Of a stretch of 64,000 nucleotides of DNA, positions 32,798-43,474 are shown one piece after another. The translations under genes and the position numbers were made by a program. Source of the DNA: Nectonema munidae (lineage: Eukaryota > Nematomorpha > Nectonematoida > Nectonematidae); the NCBI GenBank assembly GCA_030549495.1, contig JAUIRK010000925.1, positions 310,001 through 374,000 on the forward strand, in the 5' to 3' direction. Each line of letters begins with the position of its first letter. Positions within the stretch are counted from its first letter, which is position 1. The notes under the pieces were generated by a model that was not told the origin of the DNA, ran no database searches, and worked only from the letters and a program-made list of their open reading frames with translations.

Positions 32798-32885
32798 AAA
32801 ATACGCTATATTTGATGCAATTCTCATAGGCTGCTAGCCTCTTTAAATTGCTTAATAAACTTATGTTATGTTATGTTATATTATT

Positions 32886-34470
32886 CAAAGCTCCTTTAAG
32901 ATCATTTACCCTAAAACTCCAATCAATATGAAACAAGATGGGCGCAAAAATTTTCATAGTGAGGCATAAAAATTTTGTCGAAGTTTGAGCACATAATTTA
33001 AGGCATTTATTTTCTTGGGGGAGAAGGCGTCCAATTCAGAAAGGATTCAGCCTTTAAAGAATTTGGACTCTGTCCTTTAAACTTTTCGGCCTTATGACCT
33101 TAATAATATCAATATACTCAGAGGCTGAATTTGTCCATCTTGAGGACGAATTAACCTACTTGCAGATAGCTAAATTAGCTGTTTAGTTAGTAGACATGGG
33201 ATAGCTCGCTACTACTAAATATAACTACAGTCTACCTATCCTTACTTTGAACAAAAAAGGACTTAGTTATCGTTTAATTCAATTTTTTTTAGTCGTTATT
33301 GTTTATCGTAACGATAATAAAAAGTTCTTTACTTTCCCGTTAACTTTTTCAAAATAAGTGTGTATAGGTTTATGGAAAATAACAAAAAAGTATAAAAATT
33401 CAAATAGATATTTGTGTAGTAGAGTTTTGTAATTTTGAAATATCATATATAATTTCCTAAAATGGAGTCAAATGAAAGAGATATAACAAAAAAATAAAAT
33501 ATTTTATCTTATAATATCAAAATTAAAGAAAAGTTTGACAGAAAGTCAGGATGTAAATGGAAAGAAATTTGCCAAATTTTAAATCTATTAAAAGCTATTG
33601 AAAATCGAGTTATCAAATCAGTTTAAAAATAGTAAAGTGTTTGAAAATTTTGCGCGCAAATGTTGAACTATGCTAGCGTCTTTTAAAATTCTATTTAAGA
33701 AAATTTTCCATCAAAAAACATTAATTTCAGATTGGACACGATGGTAGTCCATTAGGGAAGTGCATTTCCAATGGTTTGTGGGGGTGAAGACCTTAGGTTT
33801 CGTTATCTTGACTTAGAAATGATGCAATCTTGATGATAATTATTAGCAGAAGTATAGAAGTCATAAAGAAATCGCGCCTTGATTTTATGCTCTATTGAAA
33901 CACTGGATGTGAATATATATAACGAGAAATCATTAATTAATTTCAAAAATTTTTGCTTCGTTATACTTATCAACGAAAGCGATGACGAAAATTCAACTAA
34001 GTCGTTATTTTCCCAAATCCATTAGATATTTATTACATTTAAAGCTAAACAAGGCGTGTACTTACTTCCTTCCGTTTGACGCCTTTGTGACGTAAGATCT
34101 TGTTTATGACGAAATTTTGTGAAATATAAGGTCCCCACTAAAATGGTGTTTTCGTTTTAGGGCGTTCTGAAGGGACACCGCTTGAACAAAGGAAAACATA
34201 GAAAGTGGAGAAACTTACAAATAGCGGAAATAGCTGTTTTCTGATGGAGTGAGAGAGAAGCGACAGATTTTGAGTATCGATACAAAGTGGAGATTGGAAA
34301 TCAATGACAGAAGAACAATTGAAAATTATTATTTTTATTATTGGTTGTGTGTATTACAAGATTGCGTTGCAAATGATAAATAAAAGAAAGGCTGGGAGGA
34401 AGATGAATTTTGTGAATATTATTGTTATTACCTGATATCATCATCACATTGCGCTCCCATACACATATGT
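32886..34470. other. Non-coding sequence, nothing recognised
   Basis: About 1.6 kb of AT-rich sequence. No coding frame, terminal repeat or known motif could be supported. Confidence 0.35.
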
Positions 34471-34471
34471 A

Positions 34472-34502
34472 TTCATTCATTCATTCATTCATTCATTCAT
34501 TG
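34472..34502. repeat. (ATTC)n microsatellite
   Basis: Seven or more perfect tandem ATTC units are present. Confidence 0.95.
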
Positions 34503-34510
34503 GATCTTTG

Positions 34511-34668
34511 TTTATTTACTTCATCTTTCCTCTTTCGACGTTGTTACAAAGATTCCAACTGTCTATGATGGGTTTCATCGTACTTTCTGGATTCATCAAT
34601 TACAAGTCATCATCTTTTTGTCATCCTTGCATCAATTTCCGCAAATCGAATTCATCTCACTCGAAGAG
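34511..34668. repeat. Segment duplicated at 42.16-42.30 kb
   Basis: About 150 bases align with 42,163-42,303 in the same orientation. Shared strings include aaagattccaact, catcaattac and gcatcaattt, at roughly three quarters identity by eye. No inverted ends or coding sequence are visible, so the nature of the repeat is unknown. Confidence 0.7.
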
Positions 34669-34890
34669 TTTTTGACATAGCTTCAAATATTTATTTACGT
34701 TTGTTCATCATCGAATTCATTATTTCCATTTTTATCACGATGCTCGCTTATCCTCCAGTTTTTATGTTCAATCCTTTTTCTTGTATAAATAGGAGGAGAT
34801 CAGATGGCACCAAATGGGATGTAATGGTACCCTATCAACCACACTATATTTTCCCGTTGATTAGTGGAAAGAGGAGTTGACTTTTAAATC

Positions 34891-35364
34891 GGGTCAGACT
34901 AAACACCCCAAAACACTCCAAATAATTCTAAAGCACTACAAAAAAGAGGGTTAGATAAAAATCCAGAAATAACAGGAAGCACCCCAAAACACTTCAAAAT
35001 ACGTCAAAACATTCAAACACGCCAAATAGTTCTAAAGCACTACGATAAAAGGGTTAGACTAAGAATCCCAAAGCACCCAGAAATAATCAACACCTCAAAA
35101 CACGGCAAATAATTCTAAGGCACTACAAAAAAGATCTTAAAAATTCCTCAAAACAGCCCAAGCATCCCAAAACATTATAAAATACCGCAAAATCCCTAAT
35201 CACCTCAAAAAATTGCAAAAAACGACAAATATTTCTAAAGAACCACAAAAAAGATCCTAAAAACTCCTTAAAACTTTTGATTTTTTTGGGGTTTTTAGTT
35301 CAACCATCTTTTTTTTATAATGCTTTAAAATTATTTGCCGTGTTTTGGGGGGTTTAGTCTGACC
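34891..35364. repeat. Foldback element with ~80-bp inverted ends and internal sub-repeats
   Basis: The left end (gggtcagactaaacacccc) and the complement of the right end (ggtcagactaaacccccc) match over about 80 bases. The interior consists of three to four imperfect units built on ccccaaaacac ... caaataattctaaagcacta ... aaaaaga, so the left inverted end appears amplified inward. Flanks are TTTAAA-like on both sides, but no exact target duplication was established. Confidence 0.8.
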
Positions 35365-35872
35365 GTTTAAAATCCTTTAAAATTGTCGACTTACGTAGTT
35401 CTTTATTTTTGTAACGAGGAATTCCAAATCGGATCAAAATTATCGGAAAGTACTAATTACATAAATCGCCTCAAAATCCGAAAACCAGCAGTCACTTTTG
35501 TCTTTTGTTCTTCAGAAAAACATCTCACTATTACGACCAGTAAATACGTGCGTAAAATATCCTCATTTAATACACTCACTCACTTATCGTTGTCTAATAG
35601 ACAACGTGTGATTTGTGATGTTGAATCGTGTGTAGTAGTCATGCTAAGCCTCAAAGACAACATTTCAAAATATCTGAAGGTAAAAGTCAACACTGTTTGA
35701 CAGCAGAAAGGTTTGGTATTGGGAAAACACAAGTGCAAATGATTTAAAAATAATGGAAGGAATAAAGCTTTTGAAATTTCATTATTTAACAATAGAAAAA
35801 TTTTTAGTTCCCCAATTTTTGAAGTAGTTTCAAAAAGCACACAGCATGAACTTTCCTCTTTCACGTTCCATG
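35365..35872. other. Non-coding sequence between two foldbacks
   Basis: Open frames on both strands (35,383-35,700 plus; 35,580-35,864 minus) show no domain. Confidence 0.35.
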
Positions 35873-36580
35873 ATTTAAGAAAAAGCGCTTTTTTTGCTTC
35901 TCAATTGAAGAAACTAACTTGGAAACTTCATCTGGTGGGGTAGATCGATTTAAATAACGATAATCAAAACAATTTTGAACAATGTGCGGAGAAGCAGCTT
36001 CGATCAACAGTCAACTTGTTGTTACAGGATGAAAGTCAAATATTGCAGAGCTCACTAAAGGTTACAGTAATCCTGTTATATTTATGAATGTTAAATGTCT
36101 TCCTAACAAAACACTCAGAATTCTTTGAGAAGAGTCTTTAAAAAACATTCCACACTGACTGTTCCTGTTCACAAATGGGGTCAACGAGTAATTTGAATGA
36201 AAAAAACTGCGAAGTTTACCCTCGGGAAGACAACTTGCCAGACCGTATTTAAATATAAAAATCACAAATACTGAAAAAACATACTTAACGCCATTTCAAA
36301 ATTCTAGCCAAAAGTTCAAAACACTTAACTTTGAGATTGCGGTTTTATTTCATGGAAAAATCTGATTGGCTGTCATGTTTATAGACATAAAAATATCAGA
36401 GTAAAAGATATTATTTTACTTTTTAGGAGTTAGTATAGGTCGGTATGATCTTTTTCTAATCAATTTTCTCAATGTTTCTTGAAATTGTTCAAAATTTTAT
36501 TGAATATTGTTATCTAACCCACCAGATGAAGCTTTAAAGTTAGCTTTTCAATTGAGAAGCAAAAAAGCGCGTTTTCTTGA
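35873..36580. mobile_element. Unassigned element with long inverted ends (~70-110 bp)
   Basis: The left end (aaaaagcgcttttttt, gcttctcaattgaa, cttcatctggtggggtagat) and the complement of the right end (aaacgcgcttttttgcttc, caattgaaaagcta, cttcatctggtgggttagat) match, and a weaker match (aattttgaacaat) continues inward. The 480-base interior has no recognised frame. It looks like a non-autonomous DNA transposon about 0.7 kb long. No target duplication could be fixed, so the superfamily is open. Confidence 0.75.
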
Positions 36581-37400
36581 TGTTTCTTATTTGATACTAA
36601 AGTTTTTTTTATTGTAGATAATACAAAAAACAATTTCAATTTTACATTGTAATGTTTACTTAATGTCAATGTAACAGCTTTTATCATATTCAGGCATGTT
36701 TAATAGTAAAATTAAAATGAAAATTTCTTCTAGTTTTTATGTGGTATAGAGAATAATTTTAAGAGAGCCACAACGGATATTGAAAAAAGTCAAGAGTAAG
36801 TTTTTTATTTCTTACAAAAATAAGTCGTATGTAAAATACTTTGAAAGTAAAAGGTGAGTTTTTATACAAAGCAAGATTTTTGACATATAGGATTAGTGAT
36901 TGAAAAATCGGGATTCTTCTGAGTCTTCCAGGATTCTGCTGTTAAGAGTCCTCAAAACCGGGACATCTGGCAAACCCAAATATATACTATTTTCACAATT
37001 CGTCCTTTTTCATTTTAAATTCGTCATTTTTCATTTTAAATTTGTGTTTTTTCAATTTGAAGTCGTCTTTTTTATTTAAATTTGTTTTCTGCCCTTAATT
37101 TATTCTTATATTTAAATTTAAAATATTTGGAAACAGGTGTGCAAATACTACCGCTTTTTATACTTTTTTATTTTTATTTTTTTTATATTCTTTTATAATT
37201 TTTTTCTATTCGCTGCATATGTGTGTTAAGAAAAATTATATTATTTCGAATTCTTTCGAAGTAAAACTCGAGAAGGAAGAGATGTAAGAAATTTTCATAT
37301 TTTCATATTTTTCTTGTTCTACAAAAATAATTACAAACACACTTAATGTTTCATTTTAGTTATATTGGAAAACACAAATTCAATATTTTAATATAATAGT
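36581..37400. other. Non-coding sequence, nothing recognised
   Basis: AT-rich sequence with T-runs and a short cattttaaattcgt tandem near 37,010-37,060. Confidence 0.35.
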
Positions 37401-37420
37401 ATAAAGCTCTGAATGAAGTT

Positions 37421-38320
37421 ATGGCAAAAAAACGTAAATTTCCTAAATTTGATTCTTCTGAATCTCATTTTGGAACTGATTTAAATGGCTTACAAAACTT
37501 CATGTCTAAGTCTAGGCAAAAAAACAGAAAGTTCATTGTCATTGAAGAAAGAATTTGCAAAGTCAATTCATTAATGAAAAGGTTGCTAATTTTTAATATG
37601 ATTTATTTAACTAATAAAATTCGATTTATTCTGCAAAGATCTGGCAAGCGTGTCCATTATGAAGAAAGATTGTAAAAAAATTATACGTATTTGAAAGGAG
37701 ACATTGAAAGCATTAGTTATCAAGATTTATCTATACAATAATTTATTATTTTTATCTTGATGAGGAAACTCATTTTAGAAAGCGCTTGAAAATAATAATT
37801 AAAGTTATCAGTGTGTCCTAGAACTTTGCAGCGAAGCTTTTGAAGAAAGATGATCTCTGACTTCTGTTCAAAATGATCATTTTCAAAAACGTATCCATGC
37901 TCTTACTTTATTGTTGATGTAGAAAATTGATTCAATTTTATGTGTAGTTCAAGGCACTCACTCACACTAAATGCGCTTCCAATGAAAATGATGAAGCGCT
38001 TATGGAAAAGATAGTTCGATAAAATCTTTACACAAAAGATGAAAGTTCCTTTAACTTAAAAATATAACGCAACAAAGCGTTTTTTGTTCTACTTTTGTAA
38101 AAACGGTTGCTGAAAAGTCTCGTTTCTAGCTACGTCCAAATTTAACGCGTTCGTGTCTTCTTCATGTTTGCTTGATTTTCTTTTAAAATGTTTATCGGAT
38201 TAAAAGGCGAGGATCCATATTATCAAAAAGGACATAAATATAATGTCGAAATAGAAAAAGTGATGAAGAATATCCCATATTTGAGAATGAGTTCTTTAGT
38301 TTAAAACGGGTTTCCCAATA
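37421..38320 (+). pseudogene. Unrecognised decayed coding region
   Basis: An ATG at 37,421 opens 84 codons (MAKKRKFPKFDSSESHFGTD start, basic). Downstream, protein-like stretches continue in changing frames (for example CVLELCSEAFEERWSL and VQNDHFQKRIHALTLLLM, about 37,810-37,920). This suggests an old gene or transposase copy broken by stops. I could not place it in a family. Support is only the run of protein-like codons. Confidence 0.25.
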
Positions 38321-38954
38321 AGTTTACTCAAAATACTAAAAATATTTAAAGCCTCACTTTTTAAACTATTTTTCATTTTGTTATACTTTTATATTTGAGT
38401 CAAATTTATTTATCTCATGTTGCAAGAAATATTCAAAAATGTTTGATTAGACAAGAATTTGTTTGAAAATATTAATTTGTTAAAGTTAAGTTTTTCCTTT
38501 TATAAATTGATTTTTTTTCATAAATCAAATTGAATAAAAAAATTGGCAAATTACTTTTGCTTTAAAAAATTGTTTTGATATTTATTTCTGTGTTTTTTGA
38601 AAACAGTTTAAATTTATGCTAGTTTTTTCTAATTAAGTAAAAAAGGGTTTAAAGTTAAAATGCTTTTGGTAATTATTTATAAAAATTATGTGAAAACTAC
38701 TCTTACTTTTTATTAATAAAATCACATTAGGCCAAAACAAAATGGCAAAGGATTTAACGCAATTTCAAATGGGTGTGTTCAAATTGCAAAACTATCAGAC
38801 GGAACTTGAAAGAGAACATATGTTCTACAATTATTTTTCATTTTGAAAGGGGCGGCAGGTTTGTGGAGACTTTAATAGAAATGTTCTCTCGTATTTCAAG
38901 CTAAAATGTCTAAGCATACACGCACCCTCAAAGAAAGCACTCTAAACATTATTG
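38321..38954. other. Non-coding sequence, nothing recognised
   Basis: AT-rich sequence up to the left end of the hAT element. Confidence 0.35.
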
Positions 38955-41869
38955 ATTTATAGAAGTGGTCGGCAACCTTCCCATTCTAAGAGCCATTTTA
39001 CTTACCCATTTTCCAAAAAAAACAGTCTTGAGGCACAAAAATCTATAAACCTACTAGTAACAAAAAAATTACCTTTTTAACTAAGATTTAAAATTAACGA
39101 AAATCTTGACTTAGCAATATCGTTTTTTTTTGTTACAATTTATTTTTTTTCAAAAACGATAAAATCAATTAATTTGAAATTAATTCAATTTCTGTTTCTG
39201 AATTTCATTCCATATTTTTTGTATGTCGGGAGTATAAGATGTAGTTTTTATTTTGATGCAGACTTGTAAACCTTCATCTGTGAGACGAGAACGATAATTA
39301 CATTTTATAAAGTTCATACTTGAAAAAACTTGTTAACTTTTGGATGTTTATGTATTTGTCAGGAAGAGAACTCCAAGCTTCAGAAATAAGTTTTTTCTTT
39401 TTTGAGAGTTTTTCACATTCGCGTTCTTGGACGAGAATAGCCTTTTCTCTCTCGAATTCTTCAAGGCTTGAATGCAAAAGTTTCGAACTTTTTAATCCAT
39501 AAACTTTTATCAACAATGTCTCCGAACTCAATCGTGTTCAGCTCAGATGGTTCAATCTCTAGCGGTGTGACAAGGAAAGAAAGAGTAATTTTTTCTTTTC
39601 TGAAATCACCAAAATCTTTCTTTGAAAGCGTCTTGCATTTTTATAATAGCATGATCAACATATTCATTATTTATACGTTTGTTTTTTTCTTTAAATTCTT
39701 TTAAAGGAGGAAAATGAAAAAATTGAGCTTTTTTAACATAGCTGGGAAACACCGTCATATTTCTTTCAAACGACAAAACTTCTTCGAGCAAATGCAATGC
39801 TGTACCTCCCTTTTCTTGAAGTTTTTTATTCAACTGATTCAAATGATTTCACATTTCAACAATTGAAAAAACTTTTTTAGCCAATCCAAGTCTTCTAATT
39901 GAGGATAATTAAATCCTTTGCATTTCAAAATGTTTTAACGTGTTCAAACAAGCAGCAAAGCGTTTAAATACTTCTCCTTTGGAGAACCACCTAACATTGT
40001 TGTGCAAAAAAAATCTTAGTATATGTTTTCGACTTCTTCTTAAAATGAACAAAACTGTCGATGACGTAGTCCATTTGCCATTATTTTGTTTACTATCTGG
40101 ATTACAAGGTTTATATTACTTCAATACATCCATGAAGAAATGTTTGAGCGCATATTGCTTCTTGATGAACAATGCAATGAGATGCCAAAGCAATTCTCAT
40201 TTGAGTAACTTTTGCAACAATTTCATAAAACCATTATTACTCCTTTCATGTTTGGCGAACCATCAGTAAACACTGACACCATAAGGGTGGTCTTTATCCT
40301 CTTCAATTCTAAACAATTTAACACAACTTTGCATATGTCTTGAGTTGCACTCGTGTTTGGAATTTTAACTATAAAATCTCAATAAGTTCTTCTTGCGGCC
40401 CTTCAGGGTTCATATGTCTACACAACAAAGCAATTTGCTCAATATCTCTTAAATCAGGTGATCCATCGCAAGCAATTTAAAATCCATGGGGCAAATTGAT
40501 GTCATTAATTTGCTTACAAGTAATGTTTTCTGCCATTTTAACAGTTCTGTTTTTGACAGTCGTTGCAGATATAGGCATTTATTTTATCCAGAAAAAAGCT
40601 GTTCTGATATTTTAATAAAAGATTCTTTCAAAAATGCACTGTCTCTAAACGGCTTACCTCTTTTGACAATCTACTGAGTTGCCACAAAACTTGATGTTGT
40701 AGTTGAATGAAGAGTTTCAATCCAGTTTTAGAAAAAAGTCTTAGCAAATTCAATGTGTTTGTTTTGAAAATGTCTTTCAACATTACATTTTTTATTATTC
40801 GATGACTTTTCGTCACATATCAAGCACACAGGTAAGCCAGCATCATTAGCAACACAAGCAAACAAGTTGTTGGTCCAAGTTGTATTAAACTCTCTATTTT
40901 CTTCAGAAACTTTTCTTTTTTGGATTTGTTCATTTTTAAAACTTAAAATTGTCACAACAAAACTGATTTTAATTAAAAAAATCTGCCATTTGTAAAAAAA
41001 TTAAAATAAAAACGGATAAATTTGAAATAAAAAATTATAAAAAATGAGAGGAATATAGTTTTCGTGAATTTGAGTTGTGTGTGTGTGTGTGTTTGTGTAT
41101 AAAAATTTAATGTTGTTTTGATGATTTTTTTTTAGATTTATTTAACTTTTTTAATACAGTTGAACTGTTTACTTTGTTTTGCGAAAAAAATTTAAGACGA
41201 ATTTTCTGGATAAACGAAATAAGTTTTATTTCATATACGAAATTAATATCAAACAGAAAATTTTATTATTTTTTTCATCCAAATTTAAATTATTAAATTA
41301 TATCATTTATTATTGATTTTTTTTTTTGTATTTTTTTGTCTTTTTTGGAATAATAATTCTTTCATTCTAATGATTTTTTTTATATCAATTTGATTTTTTT
41401 TCTCTCAATTAACTTACCTGAAAATTTCAAAAACTGTTTTCATAAATTCTTTCACAAAAAAACTCTACTTTTTTTTCTATATTCATGAATTAATCTGAAT
41501 TAACATGAATTAACTTTGTTTTTAAAATCCAAAGTCTTCAATTCACCATATTATAAAAGTTGAATAGAGAAAATATTGAAATTGAAAACCAAATCATAAA
41601 GTATGTTGATGCGACACATTTGTTTAAAATGATTCGCTTAAAATAACTTGAAACTTCATAGCTGCTATTACTTCAAAAGAAAAGATTCAAAAACTCATTA
41701 AAAAATTTTACTAAATGAATATACTAAAATATTTAAATGAAATTTCTAGATGGGATTTCCCTATTGAATAGAAGAACTTTGAATAGGAATTTAAAAAAAA
41801 ATAATCTCCTAAATTTAATTGAGCCACTACTGGCTCCGTAGCTGCATGTTGCCAACCACTGATTTTTAG
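38955..41869 (-). mobile_element. Full-length hAT element (2.9 kb), transposase on the minus strand
   Basis: The ends are aagtggtcggcaacc (38,963) and ggttgccaaccactg (to 41,861), matching the common hAT terminus CAGTGGTTGGCAAC. Flanking 8-mers ATTTATAG and ATTTTTAG form a target duplication with one mismatch. The transposase runs on the minus strand from about 40,960 to 39,180. A GT microsatellite lies at about 41,071-41,095 in the 5' part. It resembles the GTF2IRD2/ZBED/EPM2AIP1 group of domesticated hATs. Confidence 0.9.
39180..40960 (-). pseudogene. hAT transposase with BED-like finger, broken
   Basis: Minus-strand blocks in order. KRKVSEENREFNTTWTNN followed by CLICDEKSSNNKKCNVERHF is the C2H2 finger typical of GTF2IRD2/EPM2AIP1-like hATs (about 40,930-40,740). 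The central catalytic region is degraded (40,700-39,900). LNKKLQEKGGTALHLLEEVL and VKKAQFFHFPPLKEF lie at about 39,835-39,660. FEREKAILVQERE, then AWSSLPDKYINIQKLTSFF, lie at about 39,450-39,310. NYRSRLTDEGLQVCIKIKTT and IQKIWNEIQKQ, the C-terminal dimerisation block, end near 39,185. Stops and frameshifts separate these parts. Order and spacing match the family, so no large deletion is evident. Confidence 0.82.
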
Positions 41870-42010
41870 GATATGTAATATTAAAGAAACAGAAAATGTT
41901 TATTTCCTTAGCGGAAATCACCTAAACAAATTGAACCACGTTTTTGAGATATTCAAGAAAACTATGGTCTTCCAGACGAAACAATAATAGACAGGCTTCA
42001 ATTAGCAAGC

Positions 42011-42100
42011 TTCGCATCTTATTAATGGTGAAAGGGTTTAAGTAGCCAAAGACGGTGGAATCCAAAATGTTTGCTTAAAAGTAAGCAAGGGAATTTGAAA
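42011..42100 (-). pseudogene. GPCR gene fragment (third paralogue), internally deleted
   Basis: The minus-strand complement matches the end of the two GPCR genes. Strings cgcatcttatt, atgaaagggtttaagtagcc, gaagacg and atccaaaatgtt correspond to the TM7 and C-terminal tail codons (about residues 286-307). Directly after this the sequence jumps to gtaagcaaggga, which in the intact genes encodes TM6 about 80 bases further on. The piece between is missing, and no upstream coding sequence remains. It shows that the receptor family once had a further copy near here. Confidence 0.75.
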
Positions 42101-42154
42101 GACATTACTTTTGGCTTACATTTGGCCACACCTTTTATTAAAGTTTTCCAGTCT

Positions 42155-42303
42155 TCATGGCTTTCCTTTTCTTTCCTCTTTCAACGTTATTTCAAAGATT
42201 CCAACTCTCGAATTTTGTCGTAATTTCTGGTTTCATCAATTACGATTCATCATATATTTGCCCTCATTGCATCAATTTCACCAAATCGGTTTCATCTCAC
42301 ACA
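42155..42303. repeat. Second copy of the segment at 34.5-34.7 kb
   Basis: This aligns with 34,511-34,668 over about 150 bases (ctttcctctttc, aaagattccaact, catcaattac, gcatcaattt). It lies just beside the GPCR fragment; the copy at 34.5 kb has no visible GPCR sequence beside it. Confidence 0.7.
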
Positions 42304-43474
42304 ACAGGGGCGCACATCCAGGGGATGTGATTTCAAGATAGGGGGAAGAAAAGACATTTTACACCTCCCAATAATTTTCAATTTTCTCAATTCTATATTT
42401 TTTTTATAGTATTTAAAAGATTTGTTTTGCTTGTGAGTAGACTGTCCATATTACTTTTCTTGATTTAAGGTTAAGTCTTAGAATGAATATTTAAAATCTA
42501 TTTTTTCATTAATTTTCACTTCATTGATATAACGATGGAGATTTGAGGTATATTTGATCGGAGGCATTAATGTAGCCAGTAATTTGAACAAGAGCCCATA
42601 CATTTTTCAACCAGACAAATATTTTGTATAGTATACATATATAAAGAAGTATTCTCCAAAATTTAAAGCTTAAAAAGTTTATCTCTATTGATCACTGTTA
42701 CTGAAAGGGCATCGCATCCATAGGGAGAAAGAATAAGTTCTCATAGCTGGACAGATGGTAAGAATAGTGACGATCAAGAAAATTCTTAACTGAAAGGGTA
42801 AAATTAGTAAAGAATAGACAAATTAGCAAAAATGCCCTTATTTTTTTTAAGTAAGTAAGTTTATTATATATATATATAAAGTTTTGAGAAATAAAGTTAC
42901 AGAGGTAAAAGAAAAATATATATATATTCGTGCACAAATTATAAAGTTTCTTTTGAGTTTCTGATCCCACAGGAAAATGTTCTTCATTCGGTGGGCATCG
43001 AGAAATCTGGAGCTTTGAAGGAAAGTTAAAGGTATACATGAGAAAGAAGAGAAGATCAAGAAAAGATACGTAAACGAAAAGACAACATAAAATAAAGACA
43101 TTAACCTGTTTTTATTACATTTGCTAAATATAATTTAACCAATCAAACCTTTTATTCCATAAATCAAATACATAGCACCTTTATTCTTATACATATTTGT
43201 TTTATTTAATGTTTTAGTTTTTTTATCAAAAAATTGTTTTGAAAAGTTCGCGATGAATTTCCTTAAAATTTTTGTTAATAAAACTTTTTCATTTCAATGT
43301 AATTTGTAGGATGTAATCTAGGAAATGGAATACCCAATTTATATAAAGTTAAGGTTTGTTACAAATTTTCTTCGAAAAATTTTAAACCTTCAAATTCTAT
43401 TTAAAAGGGCCTAATTCAAATTCACCGCTTCATATCTGTCAATTCATTGACCCAAGCCCTAAATATATTATGAA
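42304..43474. other. Non-coding sequence containing a SINE tail and TA repeats
   Basis: About 42,708-42,775 matches the body of the SINE at 9.70-9.84 kb (gcatcgcatccatagggag versus tatcgcacccaagggaag, then ctggacagatggtaag). TA dinucleotide repeats lie at about 42,862-42,878 and 42,916-42,926. Overlapping hydrophobic minus-strand frames here (42,698-43,101) are judged non-genic. Confidence 0.5.

Larger units (their letters stand above)
29760..32885 (+). mobile_element. CR1/Jockey-type LINE with PHD-finger ORF1
   Basis: Two plus-strand frames (29,910-30,827 and 31,286-32,797) lie in the order expected for CR1/Jockey-superfamily LINEs, followed by a short 3' untranslated region and a (TTATG)n tail (about 32,862-32,882), typical of elements that end in a short microsatellite. 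The apurinic endonuclease is represented only by its beginning (about 30,985-31,265) and then the sequence jumps to the reverse transcriptase. Element start is uncertain. The reverse transcriptase is free of stops, so this copy is young. Confidence 0.9.

Noticed and set aside
34905-35230. CCCCAAAAC repeats considered as telomere-like sequence.
   Set aside because: Units are long, imperfect and organised as a foldback element; ciliate-type telomeres are not expected here.
42698-43101. Two overlapping hydrophobic minus-strand frames.
   Set aside because: They run through TA repeats and a SINE tail; the hydrophobicity follows from T-rich codons.
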